This document shows, in pieces, positions 1 to 7,249 of a stretch of 64,000 nucleotides of DNA (the stretch's first letter is position 1; each line of letters starts with the position of its first letter). The notes under the pieces were generated by a model. The model did not search any database. It saw nothing but the letters and a program-made list of their open reading frames with translations, and was not told the DNA's origin. Location of the stretch: the NCBI RefSeq assembly GCF_017875955.1, contig NZ_JAGINK010000001.1, positions 2,944,501 through 3,008,500 of the forward strand, given 5' to 3'. Both the position numbers and the translations under genes were made by a program. The DNA comes from Pseudomonas sp. BP8. Lineage in GTDB: Bacteria; Pseudomonadota; Gammaproteobacteria; Pseudomonadales; Pseudomonadaceae.

Positions 1-1
1 G

Positions 2-133
2 TCGTACCCCAAGCCCAGTGGTACCGGGCTGGGCATGCGCCTGGTGAAAAGCTACTCCGGCTACGGCAGCACGGCAATTTCAGTGGATCGCGATGTCGAG
101 AAAAGTACCATCAAGGTGCGTTTCAAGCTGTGA
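2..133 (+). CDS. C-terminal fragment of a sensor histidine kinase (5' end outside window)
   Basis: Frame 2 is open from the window edge to the TGA at 131-133 and encodes 43 residues. It contains GTGLGM, the G2 glycine box of a histidine-kinase ATP-binding domain, followed by a short beta-rich tail ending KVRFKL. This is the usual end of a kinase without a receiver domain. The PAS hybrid kinase starts about 60 bases downstream on the same strand, so the two may belong to one signalling locus. Sensor domain and ligand lie outside the window. Confidence 0.7.
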   Translation, partial: SYPKPSGTGLGMRLVKSYSGYGSTAISVDRDVEKSTIKVRFKL

Positions 134-193
134 GCCGTATCTTCCCCGCCCGGCGTAAATCGTGCCAGTTGCCAAACGATGCTGAGGCCATTG

Positions 194-2260
194 ATGAGTC
201 AAGACACTGTGCAGTCCCTCTCCAACAGCGATGACGCGTTCCCCAATGATGCTGCAGAGCGCTTGCAACTGGCATTGGACGCCGGGGCCATCATTGGCAC
301 TTGGGTGTGGGACATCCCCAACGACTGCGTCAGGGCCGATGCGCGTTTTGCCCGCTCGTTCGGTCTGCCTGCCGATCAGTGCGTGGCTGGTATCAGCCTG
401 GAGCGGGCCTTTTCGTCGATTCACCCTGACGACCGTGAGCGGGTCGGGGCGGACATCGCCGAGGCCATGAAGCGGGGCGGTGCCTACCGCTGCGAATACC
501 GGGTGCGCCAGAACGACGGCAGCTACCGCTGGGTCGAGGCCAACGGCCGCGCCGAGTTAAACAGCGCAGGCCAGGCCGTACGTTTTCCCGGTGTGCTGAT
601 GGACATCGAGTCCCGCCGGGTCGCCGAGGCCGAGCGGGACCGGGTTTCGGCCTTGCTGCGCACCTTTACCGCAGCAGTGCCGGGGGTAGTCTATGCCAAG
701 GACCTCGAAGGGCGAATGCTGGTGGCCAACCACGGCACCACGCAACTGATCGGCAAACCGCCAGCGTTCTATATAGGCAAGACTGACCTTGAATTTCTTG
801 AAGACAAGGACCAGGCCCGTCAGGTAATGGCGACCGACCAGCGCATCATGCACGGTGGTAAAGCCGAGCAGATCGAGGAAGAGGTCAACATGGCCGATGG
901 CTCGGCGGTTACCTGGCTGTCGCTCAAGGCGCCGCTGCTCAACGATGATGGCGAGGTCATCGGGCTGATCGGCTCCTCCATTGATGTGACCGCGCGCAAG
1001 AACGCAGAGGCGGCGTTGATGGAATTCAACCACACCCTCGAAGCGCGCATCAGCGACGCGATCGCCGAGCGCGAAGCGGCCCAGGCCGCGCTGCGCCAGG
1101 CGCAGAAAATGGAGGCTGTGGGTCAGTTGACCGGCGGTATCGCGCATGACTTCAACAACTTGCTGGCGGGCATCACCGGTAGCCTGGACCTGATCAAGCT
1201 GCGCCTCAACCAAGGGCGTATTGCCGACATCGAACGCTACCTCGGCGTCGCCCACAGCGCAGCTCAGCGCGCCGCAGCCTTGACCCACCGCCTGCTGGCG
1301 TTTTCCCGGCAGCAGACACTGATACCGGTCCACACCGATGTGAATGCCTTGATCAGTGGCATGGAAGAGCTGATTCAGCGCTCGGTGGGGCCGTCGATCG
1401 AGGTCCGGGTCGAACTGGCGGCGGGCTCCAGCACTTGCCTGATCGACCCCGCCCAGGTCGAGAACGCTCTGCTCAACCTGGCCATCAACTCCCGTGATGC
1501 CTTGCCCAATGGTGGCAGCATCCAGATCACGACGTTCAACAGCACGCTGGAACCTGGCCCCGACCTGGACCCTGAGCTGAGCCCGGGTAACTACCTGACC
1601 ATCTGCGTAGCAGACAACGGCGAGGGCATGAGCAGCGAGACTGTGGCCAAGGTCTTCGAGCCGTTTTTCACCACCAAGCCGGTGGGGGCAGGCACGGGGC
1701 TTGGGCTGTCGATGATCTATGGTTTTGCCAAGCAGTCGGGTGGCCAGGTGAAAATCCAGTCCGAGCCTGGCAAGGGCACACGTGTGTACCTGCAGCTGCC
1801 TTGCCGTGAGGCTGTGGCCGAAGAGCCCGGGCGGTCGTCGCCCAGCCTCGCGCGGCCAGCGCCGACCGCTTCAGGCGAGACGGTGCTGGTGGTCGATGAC
1901 GAATCGTCGGTGCGCATGTTTGTCAGCGAGACGCTGAGCGGTCTGGGCTATGCGGTGGTCGAGGCGGCAGACAGCCAGACCGGCCTGCAACTGCTGCGCT
2001 CGGATATTCGTATTGATTTGCTGGTGACTGATATCGGCCTGCCAGGGGGCATGGATGGCCGGCAGATGGTAGAGGCCGCCCGGCAGTCGAGGCCGGGGCT
2101 GGCGGTGCTGTTCATGACAGGTTATGCGCAGCCACTGGCGCCCGATCACGGCCCGTTGCAACCGGCGACCGCGGTGCTGACCAAACCGTTTGCCCTCGAC
2201 GCGCTGGCAATGCACGTCAACGGGCTACTCAAAGGCGCTGCGGCCCAGGGCAAGCCCTGA
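194..2260 (+). CDS. PAS-domain hybrid sensor histidine kinase with C-terminal receiver
   Basis: Cytoplasmic hybrid kinase of 688 residues with no membrane segment. In order: a PAS domain (about 20-140) with the PAC-type WVEANGRAELN segment, a second PAS (about 150-275), a coiled linker, a HisKA domain whose H-box GGIAHDFNNLLAG carries the phosphorylated His near residue 318, a HATPase with DNGEGM and GTGLGLSM boxes, and a receiver (about 555-680) with VLVVDDE and the acceptor Asp in LLVTDIGLPG near 613. The start at 194 is preferred over 179 because TGAGG lies seven bases upstream. No response regulator gene with an output domain lies beside it, so it probably passes phosphate to an unlinked partner. 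The two PAS domains suggest an intracellular cue; the ligand cannot be read from the sequence. Confidence 0.9.
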   Translation: MSQDTVQSLSNSDDAFPNDAAERLQLALDAGAIIGTWVWDIPNDCVRADARFARSFGLPADQCVAGISLERAFSSIHPDDRERVGADIAEAMKRGGAYRCEYRVRQNDGSYRWVEANGRAELNSAGQAVRFPGVLMDIESRRVAEAERDRVSALLRTFTAAVPGVVYAKDLEGRMLVANHGTTQLIGKPPAFYIGKTDLEFLEDKDQARQVMATDQRIMHGGKAEQIEEEVNMADGSAVTWLSLKAPLLNDDGEVIGLIGSSIDVTARKNAEAALMEFNHTLEARISDAIAEREAAQAALRQAQKMEAVGQLTGGIAHDFNNLLAGITGSLDLIKLRLNQGRIADIERYLGVAHSAAQRAAALTHRLLAFSRQQTLIPVHTDVNALISGMEELIQRSVGPSIEVRVELAAGSSTCLIDPAQVENALLNLAINSRDALPNGGSIQITTFNSTLEPGPDLDPELSPGNYLTICVADNGEGMSSETVAKVFEPFFTTKPVGAGTGLGLSMIYGFAKQSGGQVKIQSEPGKGTRVYLQLPCREAVAEEPGRSSPSLARPAPTASGETVLVVDDESSVRMFVSETLSGLGYAVVEAADSQTGLQLLRSDIRIDLLVTDIGLPGGMDGRQMVEAARQSRPGLAVLFMTGYAQPLAPDHGPLQPATAVLTKPFALDALAMHVNGLLKGAAAQGKP

Positions 2261-2314
2261 CACGGCCAGTTGCCGACGCGCGCCCGCAGCTCAGGAGCGC
2301 GTGCCGGCTGGGCC

Positions 2315-4741
2315 TCAGAAGCTGTACTTGAAGCTGGTCATCAGGTTGCGCGGCGCACCGTAGACGCCGTACAGCCCGGACTGGCTGTAGTACTCGCGAT
2401 CGAACACGTTGTTGAGGTTCAGCGAAGCGCTCAGGTGCTGGTTGATGTCGTAGCGGGCCATCAGGTTGGTGACCGCATAGCTACCCTGGCTGAAGGTATG
2501 CAAGTCGGCGCCGACCTTGCTCTGCCAGTTGACCCCGCCACCCACGGTGAGTTTGTCCAGCGGCCCGTGCAGACGGTAGCTGGTGAACGTCTTGACGCTG
2601 TTGCGCGGCAGGTTGGTATTGATGCGCTGGTCGTCGGCATCGGTCGTGACCGAATACGCATAGCCGGCCGAGGCCTGCCAGCCTTCGGCGAGCTCGCCGT
2701 TGAGCTCCAGCTCGATGCCCTTGGAAGTGGTGTCCTGCTCGGCGCTGTAGACGTTGTCGTGTTGCCAGATGGCCAGGTTGTCCTGCTCGAGCTTGAACAC
2801 GGCGAGGCTGGAATTGAGCTTGCCATCGAGGTGGCTGCCCTTGATGCCCATCTCGTAGCCAACGCCCTGCATCGGGTCGAGCGGCTGGTCGGCTTCGTCG
2901 GTGACCCACGACGCCTGCGGGTTGAAGATCTTGGTGTAGCTGGCGTACACCGACCACGTCTCGTCGAGGTCGTAGACCACCCCGGCATAGGGAATGAACA
3001 CGCCGCTCTCTTTGCGGTTGACCTGGGTCTCCTGTCCGCCGTACGGACGATCCGAGGTGTCGCGCTTCCAGTCGATGACGCGGCTGCCGAGGATCAGGCT
3101 GAGGTCGTCGGTGACGCTGAAACGGGTGGTCAGGTAGGCCGCATACTGGTCCTCGTCAATCGACGACTTGCCGCTCTCGGCGAAGGCCGCTTTGGCCGAG
3201 TTGCCGTCCCAGTCGAACAGGTTGTCGATGGTGCCGGCCGGTGAGCCCGCGTAGTCGTAACGCCAGCCGCCCCAGCTTGGCGTGTTCTCCTGGTACTGCG
3301 ACAAGGTCACGCCGGTGATCAGCTCGTGCTCGCGACCCAACAGGCCGAACGGGCCGGTGACGTACACGTCGAGGTTGTCCTGGCGCGGGGTGCCGGAGAA
3401 GCGCACGGGCAGTTGCGTCAGGCCGCTGCCGTCGGGGTTCAGATCGCCCATGGCGAAGTTGAACACCTCGTCGAACTTGTTCTCGGCGTGGGTCAGCTCG
3501 ATCTTGCCGCTCCAGCCGTTACCCAACTGTTGCTCGATGGAGGTGAAGAAGCTGGTTTGTTCGTGATCGTTGTACGACCAGTCCGGTGCGGCATTCAGCG
3601 AGCGGCTGAGGTTGGTGCGCTGGCCGGTGCTGAAGCGCGTAGGCAGGCCGGAACGCAACGGCGAGTCGACGTCGCTGCGCAGGTAGCTGAAGCCCAGGGT
3701 CAGCAGGGTGTCTTCGCTGAGGTCGAATTCGGTGATGCCGTAGATCAGCTGCGACTGCTGGTTGTAGCGGTCGATCCAGGCCTTCTCGGTCTTGTAGTCG
3801 GCGACGAAGCGGCCGCGCACATTGCCTGATTCGGTCAGCGGCCCGGACACATCGAAGCCGGTGCCATAGCGGTCCCAGTTGCCGGCCTCGCCGGTGATGC
3901 TGGCCTGGGTTTCGGCGGTGGGGCGTTTGCGGATCAGGTTGATGGTCGCCGACGGGTTGCCCATGCCGCTGATCAGGCCGGTAGCGCCGCGCACCACTTC
4001 GACCCGGTCGTACATCGCCATGCTTTGCGAATAGTTGTCCAGACGCGTGCTGGTGGGCACGCCGTCGATCTCGTAGTTCTGGATGGCGAAGCCACGCGAC
4101 CAATAGGCGTCGGTCTCTGAGCCGAGGCCATCGCGGATGACGATGATGCCGGGGGTGGCTTCGAGGGCGTCGGTCAGGTTGGTCAGGCGCTGGTCATCCA
4201 GACGCTGGCGGGTCATCACCGTCATCGACTGCGGGGTTTCCTGCGGCGTCAGGTTCAAGCGCGTCGAGCTGCTGGACGAGTAAGTGGTGTAGAGCCCGGT
4301 GCCCTCGGTGGTAGAACCCGGCGCCTTGCCCGAAATAGACACCGCACTGAGCTCCATGGCGGTGCTGGTGCTGGCCTGCAGCGAGTAGTTGCCGTTGGCG
4401 CCGCGGCTGGCCTCAAGGCCGGTGCCAGCGAGCAGGATCGCCAACCCTTGGTCGACGTCAAAGTGACCCTGCAAGCCAGCGGTGCTGCGCCCTTCGGTCA
4501 GTGGCGTGGAATACGACAGGAGGATGTGCGCGGTCTGCCCGAAGCGGGTCAGGGCCGGTGCCAGCGGGCCGGCTGGGATGTCGAAGTCCTGCTGCGCCTG
4601 TTCGGCTGCCGTGGCCCAGGTTGGCAGCAGCATCAGCGGTGCGGTCGCGCTCATGCAAGCGATGCCTTGCACCACGGCGACGGCAAGTTTGTGCTTGACC
4701 GACAGTTGCCAGCCCTGGCGTTTGCGTGCGGTGAAATTCAC
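2315..4741 (-). CDS. TonB-dependent siderophore receptor with signalling domain (FpvA/PupB type)
   Basis: Outer-membrane ferric-siderophore transporter, 808 residues, starting at GTG 4741 behind GGGGAA. A long signal peptide ends near ATAA. Next comes an STN signalling domain (about 48-125, FDIPAGPLAPAL), which contacts the periplasmic part of the FecR-type regulator. The plug domain (about 165-290) contains PQSMTVMTRQR and VEVVRGATGLI. The 22-strand barrel ends in the aromatic residue of FKYSF, as expected for Bam-dependent insertion. The length is normal for the family. It lies directly after fecR-like and sigma genes on the same strand, which is the classical cell-surface-signalling order. 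The siderophore cannot be named; a pyoverdine-type or other heterologous siderophore is plausible from the FpvA-like ending. Confidence 0.93.
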   Translation of the reverse strand: MNFTARKRQGWQLSVKHKLAVAVVQGIACMSATAPLMLLPTWATAAEQAQQDFDIPAGPLAPALTRFGQTAHILLSYSTPLTEGRSTAGLQGHFDVDQGLAILLAGTGLEASRGANGNYSLQASTSTAMELSAVSISGKAPGSTTEGTGLYTTYSSSSSTRLNLTPQETPQSMTVMTRQRLDDQRLTNLTDALEATPGIIVIRDGLGSETDAYWSRGFAIQNYEIDGVPTSTRLDNYSQSMAMYDRVEVVRGATGLISGMGNPSATINLIRKRPTAETQASITGEAGNWDRYGTGFDVSGPLTESGNVRGRFVADYKTEKAWIDRYNQQSQLIYGITEFDLSEDTLLTLGFSYLRSDVDSPLRSGLPTRFSTGQRTNLSRSLNAAPDWSYNDHEQTSFFTSIEQQLGNGWSGKIELTHAENKFDEVFNFAMGDLNPDGSGLTQLPVRFSGTPRQDNLDVYVTGPFGLLGREHELITGVTLSQYQENTPSWGGWRYDYAGSPAGTIDNLFDWDGNSAKAAFAESGKSSIDEDQYAAYLTTRFSVTDDLSLILGSRVIDWKRDTSDRPYGGQETQVNRKESGVFIPYAGVVYDLDETWSVYASYTKIFNPQASWVTDEADQPLDPMQGVGYEMGIKGSHLDGKLNSSLAVFKLEQDNLAIWQHDNVYSAEQDTTSKGIELELNGELAEGWQASAGYAYSVTTDADDQRINTNLPRNSVKTFTSYRLHGPLDKLTVGGGVNWQSKVGADLHTFSQGSYAVTNLMARYDINQHLSASLNLNNVFDREYYSQSGLYGVYGAPRNLMTSFKYSF

Positions 4742-4815
4742 GAGTTGTTCCCCATTGCATTAAGTGTCTGGGGTTTAAGTCTCGTGAGAAACCGAATCGG
4801 ACCACCCAAGCGACT

Positions 4816-4827
4816 ATTTATTTTCAG
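4816..4827 (-). promoter_or_regulatory. Candidate ECF-sigma-dependent promoter element of the receptor gene
   Basis: The minus strand reads CTGAAAATAAAT, starting two bases past the fecR-like stop codon and about 75 bases before the receptor start. The identical 12-mer lies at the same place in set 3 (47094-47105). GAAAAT resembles the -35 element of iron-starvation sigma promoters. The -10 element is not conserved well enough between the two sites to assign. Confidence 0.45.
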
Positions 4828-4829
4828 GG

Positions 4830-5804
4830 TCAGGCCAGGCGCGGCTTCAACGTCACCCAGTAGCGGGTGAAGTGCTGCACATCGAGCTGCAGGGTCTCGG
4901 CAACGGCCAGGATGATTTTTTCAGTGTTGTCGAGCGGGAAGGTGCCCGAAACGCGCAGGTCGGCCAAGGCCGGATCGCAGGCCAGATGGCCGCGGCGATA
5001 GCGGCTCAACTCCTCCAGGAACTCCGCCAGACGCTGACCCTGAGCTACCAGCATGCCTTGGCTCCAAGCCGGTGCCGCGGGCGACACAGCTTGCCGGGTA
5101 ACGATCTGCTGGTGGTTGAAGCTGACTTGCTCGCCGGCTTTCAGGGCCAGCGGCTGATGCGCGAACAGGGAGGGTTTGAGCGTCAGCGTGCCTTGATAAA
5201 CGCTCACCTGGGTCAGCCCGGCAAGCTGCCGCACGCTGAACTGCGCCAGGGCTGATTCGAGTCGACCCTTGGCGCTGTCCACCGTCAGCAAGCGACCCTC
5301 GGTCAGGCTCTGCTGGGTGATCAGGATCTCGCCACGAAGCAGTTTGATACGCCGGCTGTCACGCGCGAAGGCCACGTTGATGGCGCTGTCCGTGTTGAGC
5401 TGGAGGTCGGTGTCGGCGGCCAGCGCGAGGCGTCGTTGCTCACCGACGTTACTGTGGTAATCGGCGCTCCAGTCTTGTACCAGCGCGGTGTCTTTCAGGT
5501 ACCAGGCGCCAGCACCCGCCGCCAGCAACAGGCTGAGCTGCTTGAGCGCGCTACGCCGCGACGCGGTTGGGCGCAGGGCGGCGCGGGCGAGGGTGCTCTG
5601 GCCGGGGCTGCGCATCTCGCTCATGCGCTGGGCGAAGACCTCGGCGCGTCGCCAGGCGTGTTCGTGTGCCGGGTGGGCCTGGCGCCAGGTCATCCAGGCG
5701 GCCAGGGTCGCTTCGCTGACGTCGTGCTCTTGCAGTTCGAGCAGCCATTGCATGGCTTGCTCGGCCACCTCGGCCGAGATCTGCGGGGTGGTGGCGCCGT
5801 TCAT
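4830..5804 (-). CDS. FecR-family anti-sigma regulator
   Basis: Inner-membrane regulator of 324 residues that relays receptor occupancy to the ECF sigma factor. An N-terminal cytoplasmic anti-sigma domain (DUF4880-like, EQAMQWLLEL and WRQAHPAHEHAWRR) is followed by one membrane segment near residues 95-110 (LSLLLAAGAGAWYL). The periplasmic FecR domain contains GEQRRLALAADTDLQLNT, and the C-terminal STN-like region reads LRVSGTFPLDNTEKIL. The chosen start at 5804 gives a four-base ATGA overlap with the sigma stop codon, which indicates translational coupling; an upstream in-frame ATG at 5837 would lie inside the sigma gene. Length and layout are typical. Confidence 0.92.
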   Translation of the reverse strand: MNGATTPQISAEVAEQAMQWLLELQEHDVSEATLAAWMTWRQAHPAHEHAWRRAEVFAQRMSEMRSPGQSTLARAALRPTASRRSALKQLSLLLAAGAGAWYLKDTALVQDWSADYHSNVGEQRRLALAADTDLQLNTDSAINVAFARDSRRIKLLRGEILITQQSLTEGRLLTVDSAKGRLESALAQFSVRQLAGLTQVSVYQGTLTLKPSLFAHQPLALKAGEQVSFNHQQIVTRQAVSPAAPAWSQGMLVAQGQRLAEFLEELSRYRRGHLACDPALADLRVSGTFPLDNTEKIILAVAETLQLDVQHFTRYWVTLKPRLA

Positions 5805-6322
5805 GGCAGGTCCAGGCTGTCGTCGAGCATGATGCACAGCGCTCCCGCCTTGGCGATGTAGCGCTTGACCGTGGTGATGGAAACGTTAAGCCGCGCGGCA
5901 ATCTCCCCGTGCCCCAGGCCATCTACCTGCGACAACAGGAAGGCCTCGCGCACCGGGCGCTCGAGGCCGTCGAGGGCCGCGTCGAGGACGATCAGTGTTT
6001 CCAGCAGTATGGCCTGGGTTTCCAGGCTGGGCGCCACCTGCTCAGGCATCGCCGCGAGCGCCTCGAGGTAGGCGCGCTCAAGTTTTTGCCGACGGTAGTG
6101 ATTGGACAGCACGCTCTGTGCAACCTTTACCAGAAACGTGCGTGGGGCATGCAGTTGCGGCACCTGCTCTTTGGCCAGCAGCCGCATGAAAGTGTCCTGT
6201 GCGAGGTCCGCGGCGCTTTGCGAGCAATTGAGCCGGTGCCGTAGCCAGTTCTTTAGCCAGCTGTGCTGCTGGCGATAGAGCAGGGCCACGTCGCACACAC
6301 GTGTGTCGGAAGTTGGAAGCAT
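5801..6322 (-). CDS. ECF sigma factor, iron-starvation (FecI-like) type
   Basis: RNA polymerase sigma factor of 173 residues that should direct transcription of the adjacent receptor when its siderophore is bound. Region 2 contains SAADLAQDTFMRLL and region 4 contains REAFLLSQVDGLGHGEIAARL followed by a helix-turn-helix with SITTVKRYI. The reading frame stays open back to an ATG at 6373, but that codon lies inside the Fur-box-like site, so the ATG at 6322 (MLPTSDTR) is the more likely start; its ribosome-binding site is weak. It is the first gene of sigma, fecR, receptor on the minus strand. Confidence 0.9.
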   Translation of the reverse strand: MLPTSDTRVCDVALLYRQQHSWLKNWLRHRLNCSQSAADLAQDTFMRLLAKEQVPQLHAPRTFLVKVAQSVLSNHYRRQKLERAYLEALAAMPEQVAPSLETQAILLETLIVLDAALDGLERPVREAFLLSQVDGLGHGEIAARLNVSITTVKRYIAKAGALCIMLDDSLDLP

Positions 6323-6358
6323 GGGGGTGGATGCACCGGATGAGTAAATATCGCAAAC

Positions 6359-6377
6359 GATAATGCTTATCATATAT
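6359..6377 (-). promoter_or_regulatory. Fur-box-like operator upstream of FecI-like sigma gene
   Basis: GATAATGCTTATCATATAT matches 13 of 19 positions of the Fur consensus GATAATGATAATCATTATC. It sits just upstream of the sigma start and also in the divergent region before the DUF1289 gene. Iron repression of the sigma gene is the standard arrangement for this family. Confidence 0.7.
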
Positions 6378-6441
6378 ACAGGCTGGGCGTGGCTGCAATA
6401 TGCGCGTGCGGGTATGATCTGCGCCCGGTAAGGAGTGCCCC

Positions 6442-6642
6442 ATGGCCAAAGACATCGACAACCCCTGCGTTTCGCTGTGTCAGCTCAACAGCGAGTTGTG
6501 CGTGAGCTGTGGCCGCAGCCGCGAAGAGATCCGCAAATGGCGTGGCATGAAGCGCCCCGAAAAGATGGCCACGGTGCAGCGGGCAGCGACCCGGATGAAG
6601 GCTATCGTCAAGAAGAACGCCAAGCGCCAGGCGGTCGATTGA
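6442..6642 (+). CDS. DUF1289 family small cysteine-rich protein
   Basis: A 66-residue basic protein with an N-terminal C-x3-C-x6-C-x2-C pattern (Cys 9, 13, 20, 23), the hallmark of DUF1289, followed by REEIRKW and a Lys/Arg-rich tail. The four cysteines suggest a small metal (probably zinc) site; function is not established for the family. AAGGAG lies seven bases upstream of the ATG. It is divergent from the sigma gene. Confidence 0.85.
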   Translation: MAKDIDNPCVSLCQLNSELCVSCGRSREEIRKWRGMKRPEKMATVQRAATRMKAIVKKNAKRQAVD

Positions 6643-6653
6643 GGTGATGGGTG

Positions 6654-6806
6654 TTAGTAGCGGCCCTTTCGCGGGGCCATCACAACCCCCTCGGTCACCA
6701 GTTGCGCCAGGTAAGGCGGGCGATCTTCCACCACCCAGTCAGGCACTTGGGCATGGGCAAGCGCGCTCGTGGCCAGCAGGGGCCAGAGCAGGAGAGGCAG
6801 TTTCAT
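6654..6806 (-). CDS. Small predicted secreted protein
   Basis: A 50-residue product beginning MKLPLLLWPLLATSALAHAQ, a clear signal peptide with a likely cleavage after AHA. The mature part is only about 30 residues (VPDWVVEDRPPYLAQ, then VMAPRKGRY). The start at 6806 is supported by AAGGAC five bases upstream; the frame extends to an ATG at 6857 that would spoil the signal sequence. It is convergent with the DUF1289 gene, 11 bases apart. I do not recognise a named family. The good ribosome-binding site and signal peptide argue that it is real. Confidence 0.6.
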   Translation of the reverse strand: MKLPLLLWPLLATSALAHAQVPDWVVEDRPPYLAQLVTEGVVMAPRKGRY

Positions 6807-6879
6807 TGACGTCCTTGTCGAGCGGGAGGGGCAGTAGGGGCACGACGTATGAGCCATTCAGTGGCTCGCGTTCAATGCA

Positions 6880-7041
6880 TCATTCTTCGCCGGCAACGGT
6901 TGCTGGTTGACTGGCTTCGGCCGCCAGCTTCTCGCGGTCTGCTTTGCTGATGTATTTGGGCTTGCTCTTGGGCGCTAACTTGGCACTGGCCTTTTTTGCG
7001 TTAGCTTTTAACAACTGATTGATTTTCTTGCGGCGATTCAT
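6880..7041 (-). CDS. DUF2986 family small basic protein
   Basis: A 53-residue, Lys-rich protein beginning MNRRKKINQLLKANAKKA and continuing KPKYISKADREKLA, the pattern I associate with DUF2986. Its very basic N-terminal half would suit nucleic-acid binding, but no function is established. The start at 7041 is preceded by AAGAGG; the frame continues to an ATG at 7086 without better support. Confidence 0.75.
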   Translation of the reverse strand: MNRRKKINQLLKANAKKASAKLAPKSKPKYISKADREKLAAEASQPATVAGEE

Positions 7042-7150
7042 GTTTTTTGCCTCTTGCAAAGGTTTAGTCGGCGCGAACAACAGCAACCTTCACCCGAGGC
7101 GCAAAGATACCAGTGTTCAGGGCGGTCTCCAATTGTGCTACAGGCTAAAA

Positions 7151-7249
7151 AGGGTTCTTTGCGGATTGTTGGCTGGCTTTGGAATTGGGGGCTTATCCAT
7201 TTGATGGGGTGCCTTTTCGGGCCCCTTCCGCCCTTACGGCGGGTCACTT
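7151..7249. repeat. Left arm (outer part) of a long inverted repeat, interrupted by the intron
   Basis: This stretch aligns with the reverse complement of about 9665-9779: GCGGATTGTT, GGCTGGCTT, TCCATTTGATG, CCCCTTCCGCC and ACGGCGGGTCACTT are shared in order, with one gap of about 18 bases. The arm resumes at 9081 after the intron. The end next to the intron contains a CCGCC/GGCGG hairpin. Confidence 0.8.

Noticed and set aside
2270..3244. 324-codon plus-strand frame opposite the first receptor
   Set aside because: Shadow of the receptor barrel; no ribosome-binding site or family match.
6359..6373. ATG 6373 as start of the set 1 sigma gene
   Set aside because: It lies inside the Fur-box-like operator; the later ATG at 6322 gives the normal family length.
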